From Lachnospiraceae bacterium (lineage in GTDB: Bacteria > Bacillota > Clostridia > Lachnospirales > Lachnospiraceae): a DNA stretch of 23,862 bases. This document shows positions 1 to 8,958 of this stretch, one piece after another (within the stretch, counting starts at the first letter, position 1; every line of letters starts with the position of its first letter). Where the stretch lies: NCBI GenBank assembly GCA_900770345.1, contig CAAGKF010000212.1:1-23862 (forward strand), read 5' to 3'. Under the pieces are notes generated by a model. It saw nothing but the letters and a program-made list of their open reading frames with translations. It did no database searches and was not told the origin of the DNA. The translations under genes were made by a program, and so were the position numbers.

Positions 1-1486
1 CATCCTTGATGTCTTCGTTGAAGTTGTCGATGGTTTCCTGCAGAGCGTCGCCGTCGATGCCGAGCTTTTCGCCAAGTTCCTTCGCCGAATCAGCGGAAAC
101 GACATAACCAAGATCGACAGGATTCGACAGGAAATCATTCAGATTCGCCTCCGTGAAGATGGCGTATACCTTGCCTTCCGGCTGTGCAAGAATCGCATCC
201 GGAATTTCGAATGCTTCCGCCGCAAAGCGCTTGCCGTTCTCATTGATATAAAGCGCATCTGGCGTAAATCCACCCGGCAGGTTCATCGGAAGGATCATGC
301 CATAGCCAGGAATCACGGCAGGGAATGTCTGAATCGCATCAAGATCCACCGCATCCGCACCGATTGCCTGCGCCATCAGAAGACCTTCACCGGTCGTCGG
401 CGCAACTTCATCCGTCACGGCGCCCGTCAGTTTCGGTGCCACCTTGGCCACAAGTTCCGAGTTCTGTCCAAAGCCGCCCGTAGCCAGAAGAACCGCCTTG
501 CCCGTGAAATCAACTTCATTTCCGGACGCATCCGTTGCCTTGACGCCGGTCACAGTTCCGTCGCTGTCCTGGATCAGATCCGTCGCATCCATTTGGTAGT
601 ACACCGTGATGCCCGCATCCTTGAGGGCTGCTGTCACCGCATTGATCATCGTAATCGCCGTGGAGCCGTCCTTCTCCGCCTTGAGCATGTAGTAGTTCTG
701 ATCACTGTTGCGATCATCTTTCTGAATATCGACCGTAAAATCAACGCCGAGGCTGCTGAGCCAGTTGATCGTGTCGCCGCTGTTTTCCGCAAAGGCATCA
801 ACCAGATTCTCACGTGCCTCGGAGTTGTTCATCTGCAGTTTCTCAAGACCTGCAACGCTAGCGCCGGAAGCCTTATACTGCTCATCTGCAAGCTGTACAT
901 CGGAGTCTGCGGCATTGATGCCGTTGGCTGCCGCAACCGTATTGCCTCCAAGGACGGAAGACTTCTCCAGCAGAATGACCGAAGCACCTTCATCATGGGC
1001 CGCAATCGCCGCACTCATACCGGCCGCGCCGCCGCCGACAATGATGATGTCCGCTTCCGTCTCATAATTTGTTGTCGCTGCGGAAGCCTGTACCGTCATC
1101 GCATCCGGATCGCCGCCCGCCTGCTTTACCGTATCCTTGACTGCCGCAAGGAACGCATTGGAAGAAATTGTCGCTCCCGAGATCGCATCGGAAGGAATGG
1201 TCTGCGTCTTCAGCACCTGATCCTTCAGCTGGTCCATGGCCGAGACGCCGATCGTCTGTGTCTCCTTGGATTCCACAGAGATGTCATCAATCGCATTGTC
1301 CGAGAAAGTTACCGTAACACTCACATCGCCATTTCTTCCCGGCTGCACGGAAGTATAGCTTCCTGCCGTATAAAGCGATGCCGCTGTCGCAGAAGCGCTG
1401 GCCGAAGCAGACGCACTCCCGCATCCGCTCAGCCCGAGGCATAACGCCGCCGCAATCATGTCTGAACGAACATATTGTTTCTTCAT
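1..1486 (-). CDS. FMN/FAD-dependent fumarate-reductase-like lipoprotein (flavocytochrome c family), 3' end outside window
   Basis: Surface flavoprotein expected to reduce a C=C bond of an organic acid (fumarate, urocanate or a relative) using electrons passed through a bound FMN. The start is the ATG at 1486, with GGGGAG just upstream. The first 495 residues lie in the window and the C-terminal part is cut off. Seen: a lipoprotein signal peptide with lipobox LSGC (Cys22), then a Ser/Ala-alternating linker (about 23-38). Next comes an FMN-binding domain (about 40-130) with the SGAT motif (103-106), where FMN is normally attached covalently to Thr. A FAD-binding Rossmann motif VGGGAAG lies near residue 150, and the family motif NGKRFAAE is further on. 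The gene is divergent from a LysR gene, its likely regulator. The family is clear; the acceptor cannot be told because the active-site half is incomplete. Confidence 0.9.
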   Translation of the reverse strand, partial: MKKQYVRSDMIAAALCLGLSGCGSASASASASATAASLYTAGSYTSVQPGRNGDVSVTVTFSDNAIDDISVESKETQTIGVSAMDQLKDQVLKTQTIPSDAISGATISSNAFLAAVKDTVKQAGGDPDAMTVQASAATTNYETEADIIIVGGGAAGMSAAIAAHDEGASVILLEKSSVLGGNTVAAANGINAADSDVQLADEQYKASGASVAGLEKLQMNNSEARENLVDAFAENSGDTINWLSSLGVDFTVDIQKDDRNSDQNYYMLKAEKDGSTAITMINAVTAALKDAGITVYYQMDATDLIQDSDGTVTGVKATDASGNEVDFTGKAVLLATGGFGQNSELVAKVAPKLTGAVTDEVAPTTGEGLLMAQAIGADAVDLDAIQTFPAVIPGYGMILPMNLPGGFTPDALYINENGKRFAAEAFEIPDAILAQPEGKVYAIFTEANLNDFLSNPVDLGYVVSADSAKELGEKLGIDGDALQETIDNFNEDIKD

Positions 1487-1552
1487 AGTTTCTCCCCTCT
1501 TTGCCGCAAACATTCTAGGGCCCGCCGCAATCCGCAAGAAGGAAGACAGTGC

Positions 1553-1565
1553 TACCATGGTGGTA
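1553..1565. promoter_or_regulatory. LysR-type T-N11-A operator candidate
   Basis: TACCATGGTGGTA is a 5-bp inverted repeat (TACCA / TGGTA, 3-bp centre) that fits the T-N11-A consensus of LysR-family binding sites. It lies in the 96-bp gap between the divergent reductase and LysR genes, 18 bp before the LysR start, where autoregulation and control of the reductase would act. Assignment is by pattern and position only. Confidence 0.5.
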
Positions 1566-1582
1566 ACGAAAGGTTGACACCT

Positions 1583-2473
1583 ATGAACCAGGATCAGATC
1601 CGCATATTCCTCGCCGCAGCTGACAGCGGCAGCTTCTCCAAAGCCGAAGACACCCTCTACATGAGCCGGCAGGCGATGCTCAAGCAGATCAATCACCTCG
1701 AAGCAGAGATTGGCTGCCGCCTCTTTATCCGTACCCATTCCGGTCTCACATTGACTCCAGCCGGCAAAGCGTTCTATCGCGGAGCCCCGGACCTTCTCAG
1801 GAAACAGGAGGAACTCATCCAGCAATGCCGTAGAGCCTCCGATGAAGAAGTAATCCGCATCGGCAATGTCGAACATCAGGTCCTTCTTGACCGTGTCACC
1901 GAAGCCTTCATCAAGCTCTATCCCAACGTCCGCATCGAACGTATCGCCCATCCCAACCACAGTGGCGAATGGAGAGTTGACCACGATATCATCGATGTTG
2001 GTGAAAGCTTTATTTCCGACGCCATGCCTGAACACCAGTATGCATTCACCGAACTGACAAAGATAACCTACGTAGCCGCCATGGCACCGGATCATCCTCT
2101 GCTTAAACAGAGAAAGCGCAGCACGAAAGACGCAGTCATCTCCATCCATCAGCTGGCAGATTACAGAACTATTTGTTTCCCGATGATGCTGCAGACAAGC
2201 TATATCAATGAACTGAAACGTGCCTTTCAGTCCCATCCCGACAATCTGATCCAGCGCCGTGACGTTGACCACCAGGTCGAAGCCGCCTATGCCTGCCTCA
2301 CACAGAACACTATCCTCATCACCGCCAATCCGTTCATACATTCGATCAAACAGCTGGTCCAGATCTCTCTGGAAGAAGGCTGGAAACGCACCTACGGCAT
2401 CATCTACAAACCACCGGTATCGGATACTGTACAGAAGTACATTGATCTTGCCGTTTCCATTTACAGACAATAA
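1583..2473 (+). CDS. LysR-family transcriptional regulator
   Basis: DNA-binding regulator of 296 aa, the usual LysR length. The start is the ATG at 1583, preceded by GAAAGG at 1568-1573; an in-frame extension upstream to 1475 has no family similarity and overlaps the divergent gene. Residues 1-60 form the winged HTH (FLAAADSGSFSKAEDTLYMS, then the recognition helix and a GCRLFIRT wing). The rest is a periplasmic-binding-protein-like effector domain, ending at 2473. The gene is divergent from the flavocytochrome-type reductase, the classic LysR arrangement, and convergent with the peptide operon. The effector is unknown; a substrate of the reductase is the natural guess. The effector domain looks divergent from well-known LysR proteins. 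Confidence 0.9.
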   Translation: MNQDQIRIFLAAADSGSFSKAEDTLYMSRQAMLKQINHLEAEIGCRLFIRTHSGLTLTPAGKAFYRGAPDLLRKQEELIQQCRRASDEEVIRIGNVEHQVLLDRVTEAFIKLYPNVRIERIAHPNHSGEWRVDHDIIDVGESFISDAMPEHQYAFTELTKITYVAAMAPDHPLLKQRKRSTKDAVISIHQLADYRTICFPMMLQTSYINELKRAFQSHPDNLIQRRDVDHQVEAAYACLTQNTILITANPFIHSIKQLVQISLEEGWKRTYGIIYKPPVSDTVQKYIDLAVSIYRQ

Positions 2474-2476
2474 AAA

Positions 2477-2506
2477 CAGTCTGAGAATTTGATTTTTCCC
2501 AGACTG
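2477..2506 (-). terminator. Intrinsic terminator of the peptide operon
   Basis: CAGTCTG (2477-2483) pairs with CAGACTG (2500-2506), and the stem extends inward by three more pairs after one mismatch. Read on the minus strand the stem is followed by TTTTTATTG, a proper U-tract, so it terminates the operon ending at 2533. On the plus strand there is no T-run, so it serves the convergent LysR gene less well. Confidence 0.85.
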
Positions 2507-2532
2507 CCGTAAATCATTCAAGAGCGTAATAT

Positions 2533-3693
2533 TCACGCCCGGTAGACGACGTTTCCATCGATGATCGTGGCAAGGTTTTCCGCTGCCGTATCACGCGTCG
2601 GCATACCATTGTAAATAAGAACATCTGCGTCCTTGCCGACTTTCAGAGAGCCGACCCGGTCCTCCACTAGAATCATCTTTGCACCATTGATCGTAATCAT
2701 CGCAAGTGCACGCATCGGGTCCATCCCCTTACGAACAGCTTCCCCAGCCTCATCCACAAGAACATGGTTATTCGTAATCGGGCCATCAGTCATCACAGAC
2801 ACAAGAACGCCGCGATCATCCAGTCCTTTCAAACAGTCAAAGTCAAGCTTGCAGAGTTCCCCCGGCATTACGCCGGACCCGACCGGACCATAGATAATTC
2901 CGTGGACATGCGGATCTGAAGACAGCTCATCATAGAAGTCACTAGCACCAAGTGCATGATCCAGCGTCACCTGGAAATCAAACTCATTCGCCACCCGCAG
3001 CACCGTCAGCATATCCTGATGATAGCTGTGAACCTTGAGAGGAATCTTCTTCTCAAGAACAGGAATGCCGTGTTCCAGGTCCAAGTCAAACTTTGGCATC
3101 TTTTTCAGATCTCCGCAGGCTTCTTCCTTCTGTTTCATATAGTCGCGGACGGACAGAAAATATTCCCGTAGTACCTGAGCAATACCCATGCGGGAACCAG
3201 GCAGCTTTCCCTGCTTTCCGCCATAAGCCCCCTTTGGATTCAATCCCATTGCAGCCTTCAGCGCCACTGGTTCCTTGACTAACCGCGACTCGATGTCCTT
3301 CCCCGCGGATTTGAATGCAATAACCCACCCGCACACAACATTTGCTGATCCTGGAGTAATGCCTGAAGTTGTAATTCCAGTCTTCGCATCATAGGCAAAC
3401 GCTCGATCATCCGGATTGATACCATAATAGGCGCTGAGACCGGCAGTCACCGGATTGGTAACCTCATTAAGATCACTGTCACCTGATCCATCAGCTGCAA
3501 ATCCACCCACGTGGCTGTGTGGGTTAACGAAACCAGGAAGAATATACTTTCCAGCCGCATCAATGGTCTCTGCATCTGCCGATAAGCTCATCCCAATGGA
3601 AACGATTTTTCCTCCATTGCAAAGAACGTCTGTATGATCCAAAACTTCACTGCCCTCCATTGTGATAACTTTTCCATTTTTTATAAGTAGCAT
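2533..3693 (-). CDS. Metal-dependent amidohydrolase (imidazolonepropionase/COG1228-like), apparently catalytically complete
   Basis: Cytoplasmic hydrolase of 386 aa from the amidohydrolase superfamily, last gene of the peptide operon. Metal-ligand candidates are all present: HSH (His59, His61) at the end of strand 1 in GFVNPHSHVGG, Lys146 (possible carboxylated Lys) in EPVALKAAMG, His222/His225 in LKVHSYH, His246 in TLDHA, and Asp303 in MTDGP. The C-terminal segment GSLKVGKDADVLIYNG returns to the composite beta-sandwich typical of the family. The start ATG at 3693 overlaps the end of the preceding paralogue by 13 bp and has AGGGG upstream. Context suggests it cleaves an amide, isopeptide or cyclic product of imported peptides; the substrate is not readable from the sequence. 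Confidence 0.88.
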   Translation of the reverse strand: MLLIKNGKVITMEGSEVLDHTDVLCNGGKIVSIGMSLSADAETIDAAGKYILPGFVNPHSHVGGFAADGSGDSDLNEVTNPVTAGLSAYYGINPDDRAFAYDAKTGITTSGITPGSANVVCGWVIAFKSAGKDIESRLVKEPVALKAAMGLNPKGAYGGKQGKLPGSRMGIAQVLREYFLSVRDYMKQKEEACGDLKKMPKFDLDLEHGIPVLEKKIPLKVHSYHQDMLTVLRVANEFDFQVTLDHALGASDFYDELSSDPHVHGIIYGPVGSGVMPGELCKLDFDCLKGLDDRGVLVSVMTDGPITNNHVLVDEAGEAVRKGMDPMRALAMITINGAKMILVEDRVGSLKVGKDADVLIYNGMPTRDTAAENLATIIDGNVVYRA

Positions 3694-4838
3694 CTCATCG
3701 CATCCCCTTTCCGGAAAACAGTAGTTCCACGAATCAGTGTTTCTTCAACTTCCGCCTGGAATGTCTCAAGCGGATCCGCTGACCAAATCACTAGATCTGC
3801 ATCAAGTCCAACGGCAATACTCCCTTTTCGATCTGCAATCCCTAGAATCTTTGCCGGATTGCTCGTCATCATCTTTAGAACCTTTTCAGGATTCTTTGCT
3901 GCCTTCATCATGTCTGCCGCATTCCAAAGAAGATCCTCACGGCCTTCCCAGCCATCTGCCCCAGTCGCCAGTGCAACGATCAATCCCTTGTCTGCCATAT
4001 CACTAATCGCCTGATAGTCAGTACCATAGGTTGAAGGATCTGCATCGCATTCTGACCATGGAACAATCAATGCCCTGTTTTTTTCAACAAGGAACTGATC
4101 ATCCGGATGAACATCATTGGTATTCACATAGATCACATCCAAAGAATACGGTGCGGTGATCTTTTCAATATGATGCATATCCGTTGCCGTATCCACTGTC
4201 ACAATCAATGGAAGCTCATGATTCAGCAGACGCTTTAAAGCAAGCATCTTTTCATCGCGCTTGGTATTTTCAGCATTCGGATCATATTCACTCGCCAATC
4301 GCAACTGTTCCGCCAACATTGCGAAAATCCGCATATCCGTCTGCGGGCCACCCTTATCCTTAAAGGTCGTTTTCACCGATTTACTGACGCTGGCCTTCAT
4401 GGCGGCATTTTCTTTTACAACCATACGATAAGGATTGACTCCGTTTGTCTCAAAAGCGCACACTGTTCCACCGAACAGTGTCTTGTTGGAAGGTGATACG
4501 CCAACTGTAGTAATCCCGAATGCAAACAACTGTTGCAAAGACATAGCCCGACCATTGACAGCATAAACCGCATTCAGTTCCGGGTAGATCGGGGCACTGA
4601 CCTCGTCGTTATCATCCCCCATAGAACGAATCTCGGTGCCATTGCCGTTGACGCCCCAATGGGAAAGCGGATCAATGAAGCCAGGAAGCACATGTTTTCC
4701 TTCCGCTTCGATTACCTCGTCGCTAGAAAAGCCTGTTCCAATAGCAGCTATTTTCCCATTCTGCACAAGAACGTCTTTCTTTTCAGCCTTACCAAGACCG
4801 TCATGGACCATTCCATTACGAATTACTAATGTTCCCAT
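3681..4838 (-). CDS. Amidohydrolase-fold paralogue with most metal ligands replaced
   Basis: Protein of 385 aa, the same length and architecture as the gene after it: start of the TIM barrel at LPGFIDPLSHWG, barrel core, and C-terminal GSIAVGLDADLVIWSAD. The metal site looks degraded. HxH has become Leu58-Ser59-His60, the VHSYH position reads VDTATD (215-220), the LDHA position reads VIYVNTND (236-242), and the TDGP aspartate region reads ATGADG. Lys148 (AAMKAS) is kept. Either this is a non-catalytic partner of the adjacent intact enzyme, or it uses other residues. The start ATG at 4838 follows AAAGGA. It overlaps the downstream gene by 13 bp, consistent with coupled translation and a two-subunit complex (inference). 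The reading frame is intact, so it is not a pseudogene. Confidence 0.85.
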   Translation of the reverse strand: MGTLVIRNGMVHDGLGKAEKKDVLVQNGKIAAIGTGFSSDEVIEAEGKHVLPGFIDPLSHWGVNGNGTEIRSMGDDNDEVSAPIYPELNAVYAVNGRAMSLQQLFAFGITTVGVSPSNKTLFGGTVCAFETNGVNPYRMVVKENAAMKASVSKSVKTTFKDKGGPQTDMRIFAMLAEQLRLASEYDPNAENTKRDEKMLALKRLLNHELPLIVTVDTATDMHHIEKITAPYSLDVIYVNTNDVHPDDQFLVEKNRALIVPWSECDADPSTYGTDYQAISDMADKGLIVALATGADGWEGREDLLWNAADMMKAAKNPEKVLKMMTSNPAKILGIADRKGSIAVGLDADLVIWSADPLETFQAEVEETLIRGTTVFRKGDAMRCYL

Positions 4839-4865
4839 TATTTATTATTCCTTTCATTCAAAGAA

Positions 4866-4895
4866 ACGGGAGAAGCGTATATCTGCCTCTCCCGT
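4866..4895 (-). terminator. Hairpin between binding-protein gene and amidohydrolases (partial terminator)
   Basis: ACGGGAGA (4866-4873) pairs with TCTCCCGT (4888-4895), with two further pairs after one mismatch. On the minus strand it is followed by TTTCTTTG, an imperfect U-tract, 9 nt beyond the binding-protein stop codon. It probably lowers expression of the two amidohydrolases relative to the binding protein and may protect the upstream mRNA. Confidence 0.6.
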
Positions 4896-4904
4896 CAAAG
4901 CGCG

Positions 4905-6536
4905 TCAGTTATTCAACCAGACGTATGTCAGTTCAGAGAATCCAGCCTTTTCCTTGGAACCACCATCCGCTTCCGGAACATCCGGCGAACCCATAATATA
5001 TTTCTTTACCGGAATCAGCTGAACATAATCAACCAGCGGGTAATTCGGGACATCGGCCGCAAGATAAGTCTGAATCTTCTTCATATCCTCATTAATCTGA
5101 TCCGTATTGGAAGAGCTTCTGGCATCGGCGAACAGAGAATCGACATCAGAATTTGAATAACGAGCAATATTGACAGCTCCATCCGTTGTCCATCTTCTTC
5201 CGCATCCCAATACATCCGGTCCCTGGAAACCGCCGAGCATAGAAATCTCAAAATCATAGTTATCCATAACCTGTTCGACCCAAATGTTGTAATCCAGTAC
5301 ATCGAGTTCAAGGTGAATACCGACCTTCTCCAAATCCGCAACTACAACCTGAGCCACATCATCGAATCCGCCGGACATAATCTTAAACGTAGCATTAATA
5401 TAGTAGCCATCTGAATCCTTAGTTAATCCGGCTTCCTGAAGTAGTTCCTCCGCCTTGTCCGGATCATAGTCCGGAAGCTTGGCATCATCATTCAGAGCAT
5501 CCGAATAAAGAATCGGAATGTAATACTGAGCCGCAGGCATTCTTCCCTTGGTTGCTGTCGTCGATACTTCATCACGATCGATTGCATATGCGACCGCCTG
5601 ACGGACGAGCTTGTTAGCAAACGGTCCGCTTCCAACATTGAATGTCAGATAATACGGAGATGGCCATGACTGCTCTACGAATCGATACAGATCTGTCTGG
5701 GTCTGAAGAGAATCCAGTTCAGAATCAGGGTAGTTATCATATTCATCTATTTCATCATTCAGCCAAGACTGATAGCCAGTATTCTGATCGGGAATCGATG
5801 TATAGATCACACGATCCAAATACGGCGTATCACCATAGTAATCATCATTGCGTACAATCTGAACATCAGTTCCCTTATTCCACTGATCAAATTTGAACGG
5901 TCCTGAAGTAACTGTCGGCGCTTCGTTATAATCACAGCTTAGCCAGTCTTGTCCCTCCAGAATATGTTCCGGAAGAATGAAGGTACCATACCAAGCCAAG
6001 TTGCCAAGGAACGACGCATCTGGCGTACTCATATTGAAGACGACCGTATAATCATCGGGCGTATCAATCGAAGCTACACTCGAGAATACCGACGCATGCG
6101 CATACGAATTATCAATGATCGTATCGTAGGTATAGGCAACATCTGCCGAAGTAACCGGCTCCCCATCCGTCCATTTCGCATCTTCATGGAGATGGAAGGT
6201 CCAGGTAAGACTGTCATCCGAAACTTCATACGAAGTGGCCAAATCCGGAATTGCCTGATAGTAGTTGTTCAGCTTATAAAGACGGCTGAAGAGGTTCTGC
6301 GCAATTGCGTAGTTGTAATCATCCGAGGTCGCATCCGGATTCAGAGTCGCTGGCTCGCCACTCTGGCCAACGATGTAGGTTCCGCCTTGTTTTATTTCCG
6401 ATACCGCAGTAGACGCAGATGATGAGCTGACTGCACCAGCCGAAGATGATGTACCTGTGTCACTGGCTGAACCTCCGCATGCAGCGAGGGAAACAGCCGT
6501 GAACCCGGCAAGCAATGCTTTCAATGCCCTTTTCAT
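4905..6536 (-). CDS. Peptide ABC transporter substrate-binding lipoprotein (family 5, OppA/DppA-like)
   Basis: Extracellular solute receptor of 543 aa for the ABC transporter encoded upstream in the same operon. Seen: a signal peptide with lipobox SLAAC (Cys20), then a Ser/Thr/Ala/Gly-rich linker (about 21-46). The SBP_bac_5 domain starts at GGTYIVGQSGEP and includes the family hallmark LTWTFHLHEDAKWTDGEPVT and a second hallmark region around LVRQAVAYAIDRDEV. The start ATG at 6536 has a strong AAAGGAGG site. It lies 53 bp after the M14 gene and before a hairpin. Dipeptide, oligopeptide and nickel receptors share this fold; the operon's peptidases favour a peptide ligand. Confidence 0.93.
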   Translation of the reverse strand: MKRALKALLAGFTAVSLAACGGSASDTGTSSSAGAVSSSSASTAVSEIKQGGTYIVGQSGEPATLNPDATSDDYNYAIAQNLFSRLYKLNNYYQAIPDLATSYEVSDDSLTWTFHLHEDAKWTDGEPVTSADVAYTYDTIIDNSYAHASVFSSVASIDTPDDYTVVFNMSTPDASFLGNLAWYGTFILPEHILEGQDWLSCDYNEAPTVTSGPFKFDQWNKGTDVQIVRNDDYYGDTPYLDRVIYTSIPDQNTGYQSWLNDEIDEYDNYPDSELDSLQTQTDLYRFVEQSWPSPYYLTFNVGSGPFANKLVRQAVAYAIDRDEVSTTATKGRMPAAQYYIPILYSDALNDDAKLPDYDPDKAEELLQEAGLTKDSDGYYINATFKIMSGGFDDVAQVVVADLEKVGIHLELDVLDYNIWVEQVMDNYDFEISMLGGFQGPDVLGCGRRWTTDGAVNIARYSNSDVDSLFADARSSSNTDQINEDMKKIQTYLAADVPNYPLVDYVQLIPVKKYIMGSPDVPEADGGSKEKAGFSELTYVWLNN

Positions 6537-6589
6537 TCTTTTCCTCCTTTATTGATCACCTATCCCATCCGACAGGTCTGATCCATGAT

Positions 6590-7960
6590 TTATTTCTTAT
6601 TCTTCAGATATTCCATTACCGTAAGACCACTGGACAGCTGCGAACGAACAAGCGTCCGGATAGGATTCACGGAATATTCCGTGTTTTTTTCGATGTCCGC
6701 CGCCCTCTGATCAAAGACTGTCTGAATCTCATTCACGACGCCTTGCAGCTTTTCCTTTTCACTGCCCTGAGCAAGATCACGTTCATACTCTGCACCGCGC
6801 AGACATAGACTCAGCGACAGCAGTGAATAGAACGGAACAATTTCAAGACTGTCAAACGCCTGGGAAACGGTGCACTCCTTCTTGAAATCAGGATTAGAAT
6901 CAATGAAATTCAGCTCTGTCTGATATCCTGATTCCGTCGCATCAATCATCATCTCAACCATCTTTGTAAAGTGGTTGCTGTCATGAACGCAGGACTTATA
7001 CTTGTTGTAGAGATCACTGATCTCCTGATAGTTCTTCCGCCGGATTTCTAGACCTTTGCGGGCCGCCTCCCCACGCGGGAAGCCAGCCGGCGAAGTAATC
7101 GTGATCTTTGGAGAGTAGAAATACGGTAGCTCCGCAACGAGGCAGAAGGTCCCATATTTCTCCACATAGCTGTCACTGCTGTTGCCGGCGCTGATGTGCT
7201 TAGCAGGATCGGTTCCATCACCGAATTTCTCACTGTAGTCATACTCTTCATCGATCCCAGAGAGTTTGAAGATGGCAGGATATAACTCCTTGATATAGGG
7301 GGCCTCCGGCTCGCCTAGGTGCAACGGAATGCCAAGATCTGTCGTTCTCTTCTCAATCGTCTGATAGATCTCGGGTGCCTCCTGGTTGAAGTACCAGTAG
7401 GCGCCGCCGAATCCACTGTTATGAAGCGAGAACATGAAGTCCGGCTTCACCTCATCCATCACTCTCATCAGTGCCTGTGTCTCTGGAATCGGATTGTGGA
7501 AATGCAGTGTCTTATAATCCACCGGAAATGTCCATTCCACCTGTTCCTCCGCCGTTGGACGAAAGAAGTGACGCGCATAATTGGTTAGCGTAATCGGTCC
7601 CTTGAACCAGCCTTGATTGAGTATTGCGCCATCAATATCAGCCGCCTTGATCATGTACCACGTATATCCCGAAGCCTCGCGGAACGCATCATCCGTGCAT
7701 AGTTTCCGGGACAGATACGTCAACATCATGGCCCCCATCGGCTCATTGGGATGCGGAAGGCCGAATAACAATGCCTTCTTAGGACCGTTTCCAATCTTCA
7801 GACAGTACATCGGATGGCCAGAACGACTCTCACCGACTTTCTTTACTGAGCAGATCTCCGGAAACTCCTTGGCCAGTGCCAAAGACTCCGCATCCATCTC
7901 GTCTACCGTTAGAAACGCTTTGTAATCCGGAACATCATCAATAATTTTCTGAAAGTTCAT
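6590..7960 (-). CDS. M14-family zinc carboxypeptidase, cytoplasmic
   Basis: Zinc peptidase of 456 aa. The M14 zinc site is visible: His70 and Glu73 in LPHPNEPMG, and His180 in FMFSLHNSGFGG. The general-base Glu278 lies in VAELPYFYSP. There is no signal peptide or membrane segment, so it should act on peptides after import. The start ATG at 7960 is 5 bp after the oppF-like stop, and its AAAGGAGGG site lies inside the end of that gene. M14 proteins include classical carboxypeptidases and gamma-D-glutamyl/murein peptide amidases; placement between transporter genes suggests trimming of imported peptides, perhaps ones with unusual linkages (inference). About 170 residues follow the catalytic Glu, and I do not recognise a separate domain there. 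Confidence 0.88.
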   Translation of the reverse strand: MNFQKIIDDVPDYKAFLTVDEMDAESLALAKEFPEICSVKKVGESRSGHPMYCLKIGNGPKKALLFGLPHPNEPMGAMMLTYLSRKLCTDDAFREASGYTWYMIKAADIDGAILNQGWFKGPITLTNYARHFFRPTAEEQVEWTFPVDYKTLHFHNPIPETQALMRVMDEVKPDFMFSLHNSGFGGAYWYFNQEAPEIYQTIEKRTTDLGIPLHLGEPEAPYIKELYPAIFKLSGIDEEYDYSEKFGDGTDPAKHISAGNSSDSYVEKYGTFCLVAELPYFYSPKITITSPAGFPRGEAARKGLEIRRKNYQEISDLYNKYKSCVHDSNHFTKMVEMMIDATESGYQTELNFIDSNPDFKKECTVSQAFDSLEIVPFYSLLSLSLCLRGAEYERDLAQGSEKEKLQGVVNEIQTVFDQRAADIEKNTEYSVNPIRTLVRSQLSSGLTVMEYLKNKK

Positions 7961-7965
7961 CTATC

Positions 7966-8958
7966 TCAACCCTCCTTTTCGCACAGGAAACAGGAAACAA
8001 TCCTTCCATCCGCCTCCTGTTGCAACGACGGATATTCCTTCAGGCAACGTTCCATGCAATGAATGCAGCGCGGGGCAAAATAGCAGCCAGGGCCAGCTCC
8101 GATCGGTGTCGGCGGCTCCCCAGGCAAAGAGATGCGTTCCTTCTTTTCATTGGGATCAATGGAGCTCGTATTGGAAATTAGCGCCTGCGTATATGGATGA
8201 TCCGGATGATGCAGAATATCATCCGTCGTTCCTGTCTCCACAATGCGTCCCAAATACATGACCGCAACTCGGTCTGAGATATAGCGTGTCGTTGCAATAT
8301 CGTGAGAAATGAACACCATGCTCATGTGATGCTCATTAACCAGCTCCAAAAGCATATTGATGATCTCGGCACGAACCGAGACATCCAGCATCGATACCGG
8401 TTCATCGGCAATCAGCAGCTCCGGCCCCAGTAACATGCTCCGGAGAATAGAGATACGCTGCAACTGACCTCCAGAAAGTTCAAACGGATAACGGTCCAGA
8501 TAATCCTGCGTTGGAATCAGTCCTGCTTCTTCAAGCGTCTTCACGATCAGATCCGAACGTTCCTGCTCACTGGCACCGATATGATGAAGCTTCAGCGTAT
8601 CATTCAGTACCCGGCGTATCGTATGACGCGGGTCGAAGGTGTCAAACGGGTTTTGGAACACAATCTGAACCTTTCTGCGGAAGCTGAGATTATCCTTCTT
8701 CTGAAGGACGGCAGCATCTTCTCCATCGATCAGAATCTGACCGGATGTTGGCGGCTCCAAGCCGTCCAGCACCCTGCCCAGCGTTGATTTTCCACACCCC
8801 GATTCACCGATCAGGCCTAAGATCTCACCTTCCTTCAAGGTAAACGAGACACCATCAACCGCCTTAACCACAGCTGACTTTTGAACATTTCCATGGGCAT
8901 CGACCGCGTTTTTCTGCTTATAGTAACGGCAGAGATCCTTCACCTCAATGTTTGCCAT
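7966..8958 (-). CDS. Peptide ABC transporter ATP-binding protein (OppF/DppF type)
   Basis: ATPase subunit of 330 aa. Seen: Walker A GESGCGKST (51-59), Q-loop Gln101, signature LSGGQLQR (160-167), Walker B LLIADE (180-185), and an ISHD switch. The C-terminal oligopeptide-ABC extension has a Cys cluster (CYFAPRCIHCMERC) like those that bind an Fe-S cluster in this subfamily. I chose the ATG at 8958 because GGGAGG lies just upstream and the protein then begins with the family-typical strand MANIEVKDL. A frame extension to 9072 runs into the preceding gene and has no family match. It overlaps the preceding ATPase gene by 14 bp and pairs with that subunit in the transporter. Confidence 0.93.
   Translation of the reverse strand: MANIEVKDLCRYYKQKNAVDAHGNVQKSAVVKAVDGVSFTLKEGEILGLIGESGCGKSTLGRVLDGLEPPTSGQILIDGEDAAVLQKKDNLSFRRKVQIVFQNPFDTFDPRHTIRRVLNDTLKLHHIGASEQERSDLIVKTLEEAGLIPTQDYLDRYPFELSGGQLQRISILRSMLLGPELLIADEPVSMLDVSVRAEIINMLLELVNEHHMSMVFISHDIATTRYISDRVAVMYLGRIVETGTTDDILHHPDHPYTQALISNTSSIDPNEKKERISLPGEPPTPIGAGPGCYFAPRCIHCMERCLKEYPSLQQEADGRIVSCFLCEKEG

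Noticed and set aside
593..1444. Long plus-strand open frame opposite the reductase gene
   Set aside because: It lies wholly antisense to a gene with clear signal peptide, FMN and FAD motifs; its own translation is Arg/Cys-rich with no family pattern and no RBS.
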